DNA from: Solirubrobacteraceae bacterium
GTDB taxonomy: Bacteria; Actinomycetota; Thermoleophilia; Solirubrobacterales; Solirubrobacteraceae
Assembly (NCBI GenBank): GCA_031177685.1
Contig: JAPSGI010000005.1
Location: forward strand, 145,949 to 209,948
Length of the DNA: 64,000 bases
Direction: 5' to 3'
Of the stretch, positions 1-7,552 are shown piece by piece (the first letter of the stretch is position 1; the number at the start of each line of letters is the position of its first letter). The notes under the pieces were generated by a model. It was given only the letters and a program-made list of their open reading frames with translations. It made no database searches and was not told the origin of the DNA. A program made the position numbers and the translations under genes.

Positions 1-249
1 GCAGAAGCCGGCGATCACGTCGGCCATCCAGTCCGGGGAGTAGGGATGGCGGGGACGGTCCTCGGAGTCGCCGTGTCCGGGCAGGTCGGGGAGCACGACG
101 CGAAAGCGCAGCGTGAGGTCCTCCACCGCCGGCTCGAACTCGCGGTGGGTCAGTCCGGCGGAGTGCAGCAGCGCGAGCGGCGGTCCGGTTCCCGCCGCGC
201 GGTACGCGACCCGCGCGCCGTCCGGGTGGTGGTAGAGGCGCAGCTTCAT
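1..249 (-). CDS. alpha/beta hydrolase fold protein, C-terminus cut off by the window
   Basis: Only the first 83 codons are present; the gene runs off the left edge. The translation opens MKLRLYHHPDG and soon reaches PLALLHSAGL, the oxyanion-hole strand typical of alpha/beta hydrolases, then VVLPDLPGHGDS, the family's second conserved block. The nucleophile elbow and the rest of the catalytic triad lie outside the window, so substrate cannot be guessed. The ATG overlaps the stop of the upstream lipoprotein gene by 4 nt (ATGA), so the two are probably translationally coupled. Family membership is well supported; esterase, peroxidase-like or lipase roles are equally possible. Confidence 0.8.
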   Translation of the reverse strand, partial: MKLRLYHHPDGARVAYRAAGTGPPLALLHSAGLTHREFEPAVEDLTLRFRVVLPDLPGHGDSEDRPRHPYSPDWMADVIAGFC

Positions 250-731
250 CCGTGGTCGCGTCCGGCCGCGACGCCGCGGCGGTACGCGGCCCGGCGGATC
301 GCCGGAGCTGCGGCCAGGCCGGTGCTGCTCTCCAGGCGGCGCACCAGCTCATGGTGGATGCCGTTGGTCCGGCTCGCGCCGCGCTTCGCCGCACCGACGA
401 GGTAGCCGAGGCGCATCGCGGCGGTGTCGCTGCGCGCGACGCGAGTGGCCAGTGCGTCGGCGGTCGCGGTGTAGAGCGCTCCGACGGTCTGGATGTCCGC
501 GCCCGTCCGCGCGTTCTCCACGCAGGTCGAGAGCTTGACGCCGCCGGCGAGCAGGACGTCCCCGGGCGCCTTGGCCAGGGCGGCCTGGATCGCGGGGACG
601 CTGTCGTTGCAGGCCGCCGGCAGGCGCGGCTCGTCCTCGCTCGCGCACCCGCTGGCGGCCAGGGCGGCGACGGCGAGCGCCGCGGCGCCTCCTCCAAAGG
701 TCGTACGGCCGAACGTTTCCCGCCGCCCCAT
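246..731 (-). CDS. putative lipoprotein of unknown function
   Basis: A 161-residue protein with an N-terminal RR-containing positive segment, a hydrophobic stretch and the lipobox LAASGC at about residues 24-29, so it should be lipidated and attached to the outer face of the membrane. The mature part is alanine-rich and helical with two further cysteines (PAACND near 40 and STCVEN near 70) that could form a disulfide. I recognise no enzyme motif. Its stop overlaps the start of the following hydrolase gene. It is transcribed away from the BldC-like regulator at 833, with about 100 nt between them for both promoters. Confidence 0.7.
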   Translation of the reverse strand: MGRRETFGRTTFGGGAAALAVAALAASGCASEDEPRLPAACNDSVPAIQAALAKAPGDVLLAGGVKLSTCVENARTGADIQTVGALYTATADALATRVARSDTAAMRLGYLVGAAKRGASRTNGIHHELVRRLESSTGLAAAPAIRRAAYRRGVAAGRDHG

Positions 732-832
732 CGGCCGCCGATCCTAGCTGCGACGAGGCAGTTCGCCCCTCAACCCTGTGCAAAAAGCCCCAACTGCTCA
801 TGTCTGGGGCCAAAACGCCGTCAATTAGGAAC

Positions 833-1078
833 ATGTCTACGCATTCCAAGGTCAGCCGTCTCGGCCTCTCCACCTCCCAGGCGGCTCGTGAGCTTGGGGT
901 TTCCCTGGGGACCGTGCGGCGCTGGGCCGACATGGGCTACCTGCGTGCCTACCGCACGCCGGGCGGCCAGCGCCGGTTCAACGCCGATCAGATCGAGGCG
1001 TTCGTCCTCTCGCTCGAACAGCGCGGCCGCTCGCGTCCGTCGACCGAGTCGGACGCCGCGACGCCCCGCGCTTCCTAG
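833..1078 (+). CDS. BldC-like MerR-type helix-turn-helix regulator
   Basis: A small DNA-binding protein (81 residues from the ATG at 833; an in-frame ATG at 800 would add 11). The core reads STSQAARELGVSLGTVRRW followed by YRTPGGQRRFNADQIEAF, which is the MerR/excisionase winged helix-turn-helix in the form seen in actinobacterial BldC. The tail is short and polar with no effector domain, so it presumably binds DNA cooperatively without a ligand. The start at 833 is preferred because an AGGA sits just upstream and known BldC-type proteins begin shortly before the HTH. It stands alone, divergent from the lipoprotein gene, and ends in a hairpin-rich gap. Confidence 0.8.
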   Translation: MSTHSKVSRLGLSTSQAARELGVSLGTVRRWADMGYLRAYRTPGGQRRFNADQIEAFVLSLEQRGRSRPSTESDAATPRAS

Positions 1079-1109
1079 CTTTCCGCCGAAGCGACCCCCC
1101 AAGGGCGGC

Positions 1110-1223
1110 GCGGCCCGGGACCATCCCTCCCCCGGGCCGCGTCGGCCCCTGCCCGATCGCATCGAGTGGACTTGACCGCGATATACGCGGCTAACTCCAC
1201 TCGCTGCGGCCGTTAGCGGCCGC
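1110..1223. terminator. three stacked hairpins between convergent genes
   Basis: Between the ends of the BldC-like gene and the HD-GYP gene lie three inverted repeats. The first is a perfect 10-bp stem, 1110-1119 pairing with 1131-1140. The second is a two-tier stem, 1164-1170 with 1196-1202 outside and 1176-1180 with 1186-1190 inside an ATATA loop. The third is a 7-bp stem, 1206-1212 with 1217-1223, whose loop contains the TAA stop of the HD-GYP gene. No T-tract follows, as is common in very GC-rich genomes. A bidirectional terminator is the likely role. Confidence 0.55.
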
Positions 1224-2577
1224 TCGCCTCGTCGGCGGTCGGACTGGTAGCCCCGACCGCCTCGCCGATCCGGCGCTCGAGCGCGAGCTCCTCGCCGAAG
1301 TCGGCCCAGTCGGCGTGGCGGTAGTCGACGCCGCGGCCGGCGAGCAGCTGCGCCAGCGCCTCGACGTAGCGGCCCTCGAGCTGCGTGCCGGAGACGCGCC
1401 GCAGCTCGGTGAGCGCTTCGAAGGACGAGACCGGCGTGCGGTAGGTGTCGTCGGCGGTGAGGGTGTCGTAGACCTCCGCGACCGCGACCACCTTCGCGAG
1501 CTCCGGGATCTCCTCGGCCTTCAGCCCGTCCGGGTAGCCGCGCCCGTCGAGGCGTTCGTGGTGCGCCCGGACGATCTCCGCGACCGGACCGTAGACGCCG
1601 AGGTCGCGCAGGAGGTCGGCGCCCATCACCGGGTGCTCCCGGATCGTCTCCCAGTCCTGCTCGGTCAGCGTCCGGCCCCGCTCCATCACCCGATCCGACA
1701 ACCCGAACCGCCCGATGTCGTGCAGCAGCCCCGCGGTATGCGCCAGCTCGCACTCGCGCTCCGACATCCCCACCGCCTCAGCAATGTCCCGCGAGAACGC
1801 AGCCACCGCGGCGGCATGCCGCGCCGCCCGCGCATCCCGGTGGTTCAGCGTCCGGATCAGACCCGAGAGGACGCCCCACGAGAGAGCCGCGTATTGCCTC
1901 GTCCGCTCTCGCGCCGTAACGACCAGCCGCGCCATGTACGTGAACGCGAAGATCGAGACGAGGACGAAGACCACCGCGCCCAGCCCGACGCTCCGATAGA
2001 TCCCTGCGGCGGCGACGGTCAGGACGACGTTGATGGAGAGGGCCGGGATGAGGTTGGCGTGCGCGCGAAATCGTTGGACCACTTCGGCTTCGTGGAGCCA
2101 AGCCGAGAGGACCGTCACGGTCGTGATGTTCAAAGCGAGCTGAATCGCCGCCACCGCGCCTAGGGATAGATAGAACTCGGGACTGTCGGCTGCTGGCGCC
2201 AGTGAGCTGAAGAGAGACGCGCCCAACAGCGTCGGCGCCCCGCTGCTCAGCACATTGATCCCGAGGGCCGAGAGCCGATAACGGTCTGCAAGCCAAAACA
2301 CCAACTCGGGCATGACGGCGACGAAGAAAGCCGCTTCGGGACCGAGGAATGCCACCGCAAGCATCACGGGCACAAAAGACCCGGAAATAAGCATCGGACC
2401 GTCCCAGCTCGCCGACGCCAGATTGGCTGCGATAGCGGATCCGACGAGAACCAGGCACAGGGGCGCCGTGATGGTCGTGTGCGAGGCGAACGCGAACCAG
2501 GCGAACGTCGCGATCGATCCAGTCGCGCCGATCGCCGTTGCAACCCAGGGGCGAGCTATCTGCGCACGAGACGCCAC
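1213..2577 (-). CDS. membrane-anchored HD-GYP phosphodiesterase (c-di-GMP turnover)
   Basis: A 454-residue protein. Residues about 1-225 form six to eight hydrophobic segments; residues about 235-400 are an HD-GYP domain. The motifs are HDIGR at 286-290, the HPVMGADLL helix, HH at 339-340 and DGRGYPDGL at 344-352, so the metal ligands and GYP signature look intact, with R replacing the usual K after HD. HD-GYP enzymes hydrolyse c-di-GMP to pGpG or GMP. The N-terminal membrane region is clearly homologous to that of the histidine kinase at 4279-5688. The start is a GTG without an obvious ribosome site. The 5' half uses many more A/T-ending codons than the catalytic half. A 29-residue peptide gene lies just upstream on the same strand. 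Confidence 0.9.
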   Translation of the reverse strand: MASRAQIARPWVATAIGATGSIATFAWFAFASHTTITAPLCLVLVGSAIAANLASASWDGPMLISGSFVPVMLAVAFLGPEAAFFVAVMPELVFWLADRYRLSALGINVLSSGAPTLLGASLFSSLAPAADSPEFYLSLGAVAAIQLALNITTVTVLSAWLHEAEVVQRFRAHANLIPALSINVVLTVAAAGIYRSVGLGAVVFVLVSIFAFTYMARLVVTARERTRQYAALSWGVLSGLIRTLNHRDARAARHAAAVAAFSRDIAEAVGMSERECELAHTAGLLHDIGRFGLSDRVMERGRTLTEQDWETIREHPVMGADLLRDLGVYGPVAEIVRAHHERLDGRGYPDGLKAEEIPELAKVVAVAEVYDTLTADDTYRTPVSSFEALTELRRVSGTQLEGRYVEALAQLLAGRGVDYRHADWADFGEELALERRIGEAVGATSPTADEASGR

Positions 2578-2632
2578 AACCCAACGCTACCGCTGGATTC
2601 GTGGCACTAGTCCTTCGGGTGTGGCGCCGGTC

Positions 2633-2722
2633 TTAGCGAGTGCGCATGTACCCGCCACTCGCCGCGATAACGCCGATCGCAGCGATGAGAAGCGGGTAGA
2701 GCTTCAGCTTCAAATGATCCAT
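2633..2722 (-). CDS. 29-residue single-span membrane peptide
   Basis: A short open frame begins at ATG 2722 and ends at TAA 2633. The peptide starts MDHLKLKLYPLLIAAIG, has a hydrophobic core of about 16 residues and ends in YMRTR, which is the layout of a single transmembrane helix with basic ends. A strong ribosome-binding sequence, AAGGGAGG, sits about 7 nt upstream of the ATG, which is better than that of most large genes nearby. It lies 55 nt upstream of the HD-GYP gene on the same strand and may be co-transcribed with it. The competing longer frame on the same strand at 2607-2798 has no comparable features. No function can be assigned; a role in modulating a membrane partner is a guess. 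Confidence 0.55.
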   Translation of the reverse strand: MDHLKLKLYPLLIAAIGVIAASGGYMRTR

Positions 2723-2843
2723 AGCGAGCCTCCCTTGGGCCCCTTTGGGCAGGTTTGGGTAGGGACGACGCTAGCAGCGTTTCGGCCGAAATGCACAAGT
2801 TTCTGCCCGGGAGCTGTGCGGAAACTGTTGTGCCGCATGCCTC

Positions 2844-3770
2844 GTGCCGCGCACCTGCTCCGATTCATTGGGCGTGCGCTACTTGAAGACCAGCGAGGCT
2901 GCGGCGCTCCTCAATGTCAGCCCGAATACGTTGCGGGCCTGGGAGCGTCGGTTCGGCTATCCAAAGCCTCAGCGATCTCCCGGCAAGCACCGGCTCTACA
3001 CGCACGGCGAGATCGCCGCGCTGAAGGACGCACTTCAGGAGGGGCTGTCGATTTCCTCGGCCGTATCCCGTGCGCGCGAGGGCCTGAGCGCTGATGCCGA
3101 CACCCTGATCGGCGCGCTGTCGTCCTTCGATCGGGAGCGCGCCGACTCTGCGATGGAGGCGGCGCTTGCACTCCGGTCGATCGAGCGCTCGGTCGAGGAG
3201 ATCCTCCTGCCCTCGCTGGAGGAGCTTGAGCAGCGCCACGGCCTCGACAGCGCCCGCTGGGCGCTTGCCGCTCGCTGGGCGAGCGACTGGCTGCGGCGCG
3301 CGCAGCGGCTCACGCCTCCGCCGGTCCGGCGGGTTTCCTTGCTGATCGGCGATGCGTCGCGCGACGAGTTGGACCCGGACGCGCCGGCCATCCGAGCACT
3401 CGAGCTGCTGTGCGCCCGGGCGGGTGCCCGCCTGTTGTGCCTCTCCGTCCGCGGGATCGCAGGTCTTGGCGACGCCCTCGCCGTCGCCGAGCCCGACGCG
3501 GTCGTCCTCGCTGGCGGCTTCGCCCGCGACGACGAAGTCGCGCGATGGGCCTACTCCGTCCGGTCCGCCGCCGGAGCGCTTCCCGTCGCGCTGTACCGGC
3601 GAGAAGTACTCCGTCCGCTCCGCGCAAGAACAACCGGCGCGGCCCATCTGTCCTCAGCGCCCTCCGAAGCCCAGAGCCAGGTACTCGAACTGGTCGAGGC
3701 CGGTCGCCTCGCATCCGAGAAGAGAACCTCGCCCACACGACTGGTCCCGCGCGAGAAGCGCGCGGGGTGA
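2844..3770 (+). CDS. MerR-family regulator with a CarH-like, probably B12-less C-terminal domain
   Basis: Residues about 14-80 form a MerR winged helix (TSEAAALLNVSPNTLRAWE, then RRFGYP and GKHRLYTHGEI). A helical bundle at about 95-165 resembles the cap domain of CarH/LitR light sensors. The last part (about 175-260) has an alternating beta/alpha pattern like a cobalamin-binding Rossmann fold. The DxHxxG motif that holds cobalamin is not visible: the corresponding strand reads RRVSLLIGDASRDEL. The protein may therefore sense something else or act through partners. Start codon is GTG at 2844; a GTG at 2874 would fit the MerR core equally well. It is followed after 28 nt by the zinc-ribbon gene, probably in one transcript. 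Confidence 0.75.
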   Translation: MPRTCSDSLGVRYLKTSEAAALLNVSPNTLRAWERRFGYPKPQRSPGKHRLYTHGEIAALKDALQEGLSISSAVSRAREGLSADADTLIGALSSFDRERADSAMEAALALRSIERSVEEILLPSLEELEQRHGLDSARWALAARWASDWLRRAQRLTPPPVRRVSLLIGDASRDELDPDAPAIRALELLCARAGARLLCLSVRGIAGLGDALAVAEPDAVVLAGGFARDDEVARWAYSVRSAAGALPVALYRREVLRPLRARTTGAAHLSSAPSEAQSQVLELVEAGRLASEKRTSPTRLVPREKRAG

Positions 3771-3798
3771 CCCATGAACGACGGAAGGAACTGACGAC

Positions 3799-4302
3799 AT
3801 GAGCACGGATGCACAAGGTCAGTCCTCGCTGCGAGTCCTCCAGCGAGATCGCTCGACCGAACCTCTCAAGGTCTTCTGCGGCCATTGCGGCCGCTCGCCC
3901 GACAACGAGTCCGAGGCAGACTCACGCGTCTGCACCAAGTGCGGCCTCGGCCTGATGCTTCAGGCGCCCGCGGACGCCGCGCCGGGACCCTCCGACCCAT
4001 TCCTCGTGGTCGACGGTGCGCTGACAATCTGCGCCGTGTCGCGCATCGCGGAGCGCTTGCTCGAGGTGAGCGAGACCGAGGCAGTCAACCGCCACGTCGC
4101 AGAGTTCCTAGTCCCAGCGGACGCTGAGAGTTCTTCGGGGGAGAGCCTGGCCTCACTGCTCGCTTGGGCTGCCCGCGGCGAAACGCCATCGGCACAGGTG
4201 GTCATCCGGCCGGCGAACACCTTCGGCGTCCGCTACTGGGCCCGCGTCGGTCCGTGCGGCCCTCCGACCGCAGCGCTGCTAGTCCTCGCCGACGCGCGTT
4301 AG
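3799..4302 (+). CDS. zinc-ribbon protein with a PAS-like domain
   Basis: A 167-residue protein. Residues about 30-55 contain two CxxC pairs (CGHC and CTKC) separated by 17 residues, a zinc-ribbon layout. The following segment (DPFLVVDGALTICAVSRIAE, then LLEVSETEAVNRHVAEFL) has the rhythm of a PAS domain: a short beta pair, a helix and a loop. The start is an ATG with AAGGA about 10 nt upstream. It is probably co-expressed with the MerR-like regulator that ends 28 nt before it. Its last 24 nt overlap the 3' end of the histidine kinase on the other strand. A small redox or ligand sensor is the likely general role; the signal is unknown. Confidence 0.65.
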   Translation: MSTDAQGQSSLRVLQRDRSTEPLKVFCGHCGRSPDNESEADSRVCTKCGLGLMLQAPADAAPGPSDPFLVVDGALTICAVSRIAERLLEVSETEAVNRHVAEFLVPADAESSSGESLASLLAWAARGETPSAQVVIRPANTFGVRYWARVGPCGPPTAALLVLADAR

Positions 4303-5688
4303 CCCAAAGCGGTCGCCGCTCGTCAGAGGGTTCGGCGATGAGCGGCCATTTTCGACGGTAATGATTGGGATCGTTGCGGTAATCCTCGTTCCGCTGCCTA
4401 TTTCGGTTTCGACGGAAAGCCGCCCGTTGCGAGCGTCACAACGCTCGGAACATGAGGCAAGCCCGATATGTCCGTCAGATACGGCCACATCACGCACTAC
4501 CTCATCGAAGCCGACTCCGTCATCTACGACCTCGAGAGTCACAACATGCTCCTGACGTGTTACAGAGACCTGTAGGCGCTCGGCGCGAGCATGCTTCGCC
4601 ACATTCGTCACTAGCTCCCTTGCTAGCGACAGAATCAACCGGTCTTCGACGCCTTCAGCATCCGCGTCTACCGATACGCTTGCATCGAATCCCGCTCTAG
4701 CGGCCGCGTTGCTCACGAGTTGGCTCAGGCCCGTGGCGAGACCAGCGCGATCGGCCACTGTCGGGTGCAGGTCCTTAACGGCGGTACGAAGCTGACGAAC
4801 AGTCTCATCGACGGCCGCAACGGCGCTACCAAGCGAGTGCGACCCGCCACGTGCTACGTCTTCCAAATCTTGTCGGGCACAAAGGAGCGTCTGAAGTGCC
4901 CCGTCGTGGAGCGACTCGGCCAACGCCTTCCGCTCGCGGGCCTCAGCGTCGAGGGTTTGCGCGACGAGCCGCCCGCGACTCGCCGCGAGTTCTTCGACCC
5001 TACGGGCGCGGTCTCTTGCCAGAAGGGTTTGTCGGACCATGTAGTTGAAGGCGACAATCAGCCCGCATACGAAAACAACGACTTCAAGCCCAGTGCTGAC
5101 GTAGATGTTGGCAGCCGCAACGACGAGGGCAACATTGATGGCAAGCGCTGGCACTAGCTTGACGTGGCTTCGCAACCGATCCCGGATCGGCGACCCATCC
5201 AGAATCCCGATGAGGGAAGTGATCAAAAGGTCGTTGAGAAGTAGCGTGCCGGCTCCGGTGGCAGCCAGCGCGAGATAGAACCAAAGTCCCGGCGTCAGGT
5301 CGAGCGCCCCGAAGGCGGCGGCTCCGCCTACCGCGGTTGCCCCGACGGCGAATAGATTGATCGGTACCACGGCGACGCGGTAACGCTGGACGGTCCAAGC
5401 ACCGAGCTCAGATGCCACGACGATGACTAAGGCGGCCGTTGGCCCGAGGAACGCGATCGCAAGCATCAATGGCAGAAACGACGCATCGATTAGCAGCCTT
5501 CCTTCGAGCGGGACATACGCAATGGATGCGCCGATCGCACATAACGCGAGAGCGATGGTCAGGGGATGCCCGAGTGAACCATGCGGTGACGTCGCGCCGA
5601 CCACGCAGCACGCAATAAGCCCGGGAAACGCAACTGCGTGCGCGCGCGAGGGATTCGGTCGACGATGCCTGAATCGATGGCCACTCAC
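4279..5688 (-). CDS. NarL-family membrane sensor histidine kinase
   Basis: A 469-residue kinase starting at a GTG that overlaps the response-regulator stop by 4 nt (GTGA). Residues about 15-225 are a multi-pass membrane domain. A HisKA_3 dimerisation segment carries the phospho-acceptor in ESLHDGALQTLL (His about 261). A HATPase domain follows, with the N box ELVTNVAKHA and the G box DDGVGFD. The membrane domain matches that of the HD-GYP protein at 1213-2577 almost segment by segment (for example FLPLMLAIAFLGP here and FVPVMLAVAFLGP there). It should phosphorylate the adjacent response regulator. Codon use is more A/T-rich than in its own regulator gene. An apparent 771-codon frame continuing upstream is only read-through on the antisense of the regulator. 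Confidence 0.92.
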   Translation of the reverse strand: MSGHRFRHRRPNPSRAHAVAFPGLIACCVVGATSPHGSLGHPLTIALALCAIGASIAYVPLEGRLLIDASFLPLMLAIAFLGPTAALVIVVASELGAWTVQRYRVAVVPINLFAVGATAVGGAAAFGALDLTPGLWFYLALAATGAGTLLLNDLLITSLIGILDGSPIRDRLRSHVKLVPALAINVALVVAAANIYVSTGLEVVVFVCGLIVAFNYMVRQTLLARDRARRVEELAASRGRLVAQTLDAEARERKALAESLHDGALQTLLCARQDLEDVARGGSHSLGSAVAAVDETVRQLRTAVKDLHPTVADRAGLATGLSQLVSNAAARAGFDASVSVDADAEGVEDRLILSLARELVTNVAKHARAERLQVSVTRQEHVVTLEVVDDGVGFDEVVRDVAVSDGHIGLASCSERCDARNGRLSVETEIGSGTRITATIPIITVENGRSSPNPLTSGDRFGLTRVGED

Positions 5689-6329
5689 TGCAGCACCCCC
5701 TCCCGCAGCGCCTTGGCCACCGCGGCGGCTCGGTCGTTGACTTCGAGCTTGTCGTAGATGTTGCTCAGGTGGGTCTTGATGGTGGATGGGCTCAGGAAGA
5801 GGATTCGGGCGATCTCCGGGGCGGAGCGGCCTTCGGCGGCGAGGGTGAGGATCTCGCGCTCTCGGGGTGTGAGGCGGGGGCGGGGGTCGTGGCGGTGGGC
5901 TCGGATCTGGTCGGCGATTCCGTCGTGGAGGTCCGGGGAGAAGACGGTGCGGCCGCGGGCGACGCGGGTTATCGCGTCGCAGATCGTGCGGCGGTCGACG
6001 TCCTTGAGGAGGTATCCGCGGGCGCCCGCGGCGAGGGCGTCGTAGACGCGGTCGCTGTCGGTGTACGCCGTGAGGACGAGGACGCGCGTGGGGGACTGGA
6101 CGTCGCTCAGCGCGGTGACGACCTGGATGCCGCTGAGCGACGGCATGTTGATGTCGACGACCGCGACGTCGGGCACCAGTTCCCCAATCAGGACGAGTGC
6201 ATCGCGCCCGTCTTTGGCCTCGCCCACCAGCTCCAGGTCGGGGCGCGCCTTCACCGCTCGCGTGATCCCGTCCCTGTAAAGCGGATGGTCGTCGGCCACC
6301 AGAACCGTAACGCGTCCCTGCCCGCCCAT
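5685..6329 (-). CDS. NarL/FixJ-family response regulator
   Basis: A 214-residue two-domain regulator. The receiver domain opens with VLVADDHPLYRDG (acidic pocket) and has the phospho-accepting Asp in VAVVDINMPS at about residue 58, a Thr-Ala switch (LVLTAYT) and the conserved Lys in YLLKDV. The C-terminal LuxR-type helix-turn-helix (LTPREREILTLAAEGRS to TIKTHLSNIYDKL) binds DNA after phosphorylation. Its stop overlaps the GTG of the kinase gene, so the pair is translationally coupled. The gene follows the sigma/DUF4349 pair on the same strand after a 71-nt gap that could hold its own promoter. Confidence 0.95.
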   Translation of the reverse strand: MGGQGRVTVLVADDHPLYRDGITRAVKARPDLELVGEAKDGRDALVLIGELVPDVAVVDINMPSLSGIQVVTALSDVQSPTRVLVLTAYTDSDRVYDALAAGARGYLLKDVDRRTICDAITRVARGRTVFSPDLHDGIADQIRAHRHDPRPRLTPREREILTLAAEGRSAPEIARILFLSPSTIKTHLSNIYDKLEVNDRAAAVAKALREGVLQ

Positions 6330-6400
6330 TGCTCAGCGGACTTTGCCATAACAGCGCAGCCCCGGGCGCCGGATCGTCCGGTCGGACTAGGCCGATCGGG

Positions 6401-7552
6401 CTACCCCGTGGAGAGGGCTCGCTCGCGCCCGCGACGGCGCGCCTGACGCGCTCCAGCCGCCGCGGCCAGGCCGAGCAATCCCAGCGGCAGCAGGACCGCG
6501 AGCGAGACGACTGCCGCGCCCGCGAACACCTCCAGCACGCGGACCGCGTCGCGAACCGCGTCGCGCGGCGTCCAGTTGCCGCCGCCGGCTCCACCGTCGC
6601 CCTCGCCCTCTGCGACCACGTTCACGCCGACCACCGAGTAGTCGGTGCGGATCCGGAGCCGCCGCAGCGACGCCCGCGCCGACGAGATCTCCGCCCGCAC
6701 GATCCGCAGCCGCTCCCGGATGCTCGCCGTCTCGTTCCGCGTGTCCGCCGCCGCGAGCTGGCGCAGCAGCCCCTTGCGCTCCGCCAGGGACTCGTCCAGC
6801 CGCTCGCGCGCGCTCACGAACGTCCCGGTCACGTCCTGGCTGCTCTGCGTCCGCGAGCGCACGTGCCCGAGCTTGGACAGCCGCGCCAGGGCGTCGTCGA
6901 GCCGCCGCGTCGGGACGCGCAACTGGAACGACGCCCCCGCGCGGCCGTCGTCGCCCGTGGACACGGACGAGCTCGCGACGATCCCGCCGACCTCGTCGGT
7001 CGCGCGGATCACGCCGTCGGAGACCTCCGGCACCTCGCCGGCGGGGGCGGTCAGGACCAGCGACGCCTGGCGCTCGACCCGCCGGGCGGCGCCCGGCGCG
7101 ACCCCGGTCGCGCTCAGCGTCTCCTCGGGGACGACACGGTCGCCGGCTTCCGGCGTGACCGGCGGCTTCGCGGACGGCTCCGCGAGCGACTCGGCCGTCC
7201 CGCCGCGCGCCGGGGAAGGCGCGTTCTGTGGCGACGGCTGCATCTCCTCGCCGCCGGACGACAGGGAAGCTACGACCACGAGCGCCGCCAGCAGCGACGC
7301 CGCGGCGCCGAGCGCGGGCATGAGCGTGCGCCGCGACACGCGCACAACCGAGAGGCGCCGGCGCCCCCGGCCCGCCCCGCCGAACCCCGCCTCCACCCGC
7401 GCGTCCAGCTCGCGTGCGAACTCCTGCCGGATCTCCGGCCGCTGCGCCCGCACCGCGCGGACGAGCTCGTCCACGGTTTCGCCCGCCAGCGCCGCGTCCA
7501 GGGCGGCCAGCTCGCGCTCGACCTCCGGGTCCATCACGTCACGGCGTCGCAT
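6401..7552 (-). CDS. DUF4349 membrane protein, likely anti-sigma partner
   Basis: A 383-residue protein. The first 75 residues are cytosolic and charged, a single transmembrane helix lies near 80-100 (LMPALGAAASLLAALVVV), an extracytoplasmic low-complexity linker follows, then a DUF4349 domain (about 160-310, with the coiled-coil LDESLAERKGLLRQL), and a final transmembrane helix and basic tail. A membrane protein with a cytosolic N-terminus encoded directly after an ECF sigma factor is the classic position for an anti-sigma factor, although no zinc motif is visible. An excellent AGGAGGG lies 6 nt before the ATG at 7552, inside the sigma gene, which settles the start over the in-frame ATG at 7534. 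Confidence 0.8.
   Translation of the reverse strand: MRRRDVMDPEVERELAALDAALAGETVDELVRAVRAQRPEIRQEFARELDARVEAGFGGAGRGRRRLSVVRVSRRTLMPALGAAASLLAALVVVASLSSGGEEMQPSPQNAPSPARGGTAESLAEPSAKPPVTPEAGDRVVPEETLSATGVAPGAARRVERQASLVLTAPAGEVPEVSDGVIRATDEVGGIVASSSVSTGDDGRAGASFQLRVPTRRLDDALARLSKLGHVRSRTQSSQDVTGTFVSARERLDESLAERKGLLRQLAAADTRNETASIRERLRIVRAEISSARASLRRLRIRTDYSVVGVNVVAEGEGDGGAGGGNWTPRDAVRDAVRVLEVFAGAAVVSLAVLLPLGLLGLAAAAGARQARRRGRERALSTG

Noticed and set aside
5689..6594. N-terminal extension of the histidine kinase to 771 residues
   Set aside because: The extra part is the response-regulator gene read in another frame; the kinase starts at the GTGA overlap at 5688.
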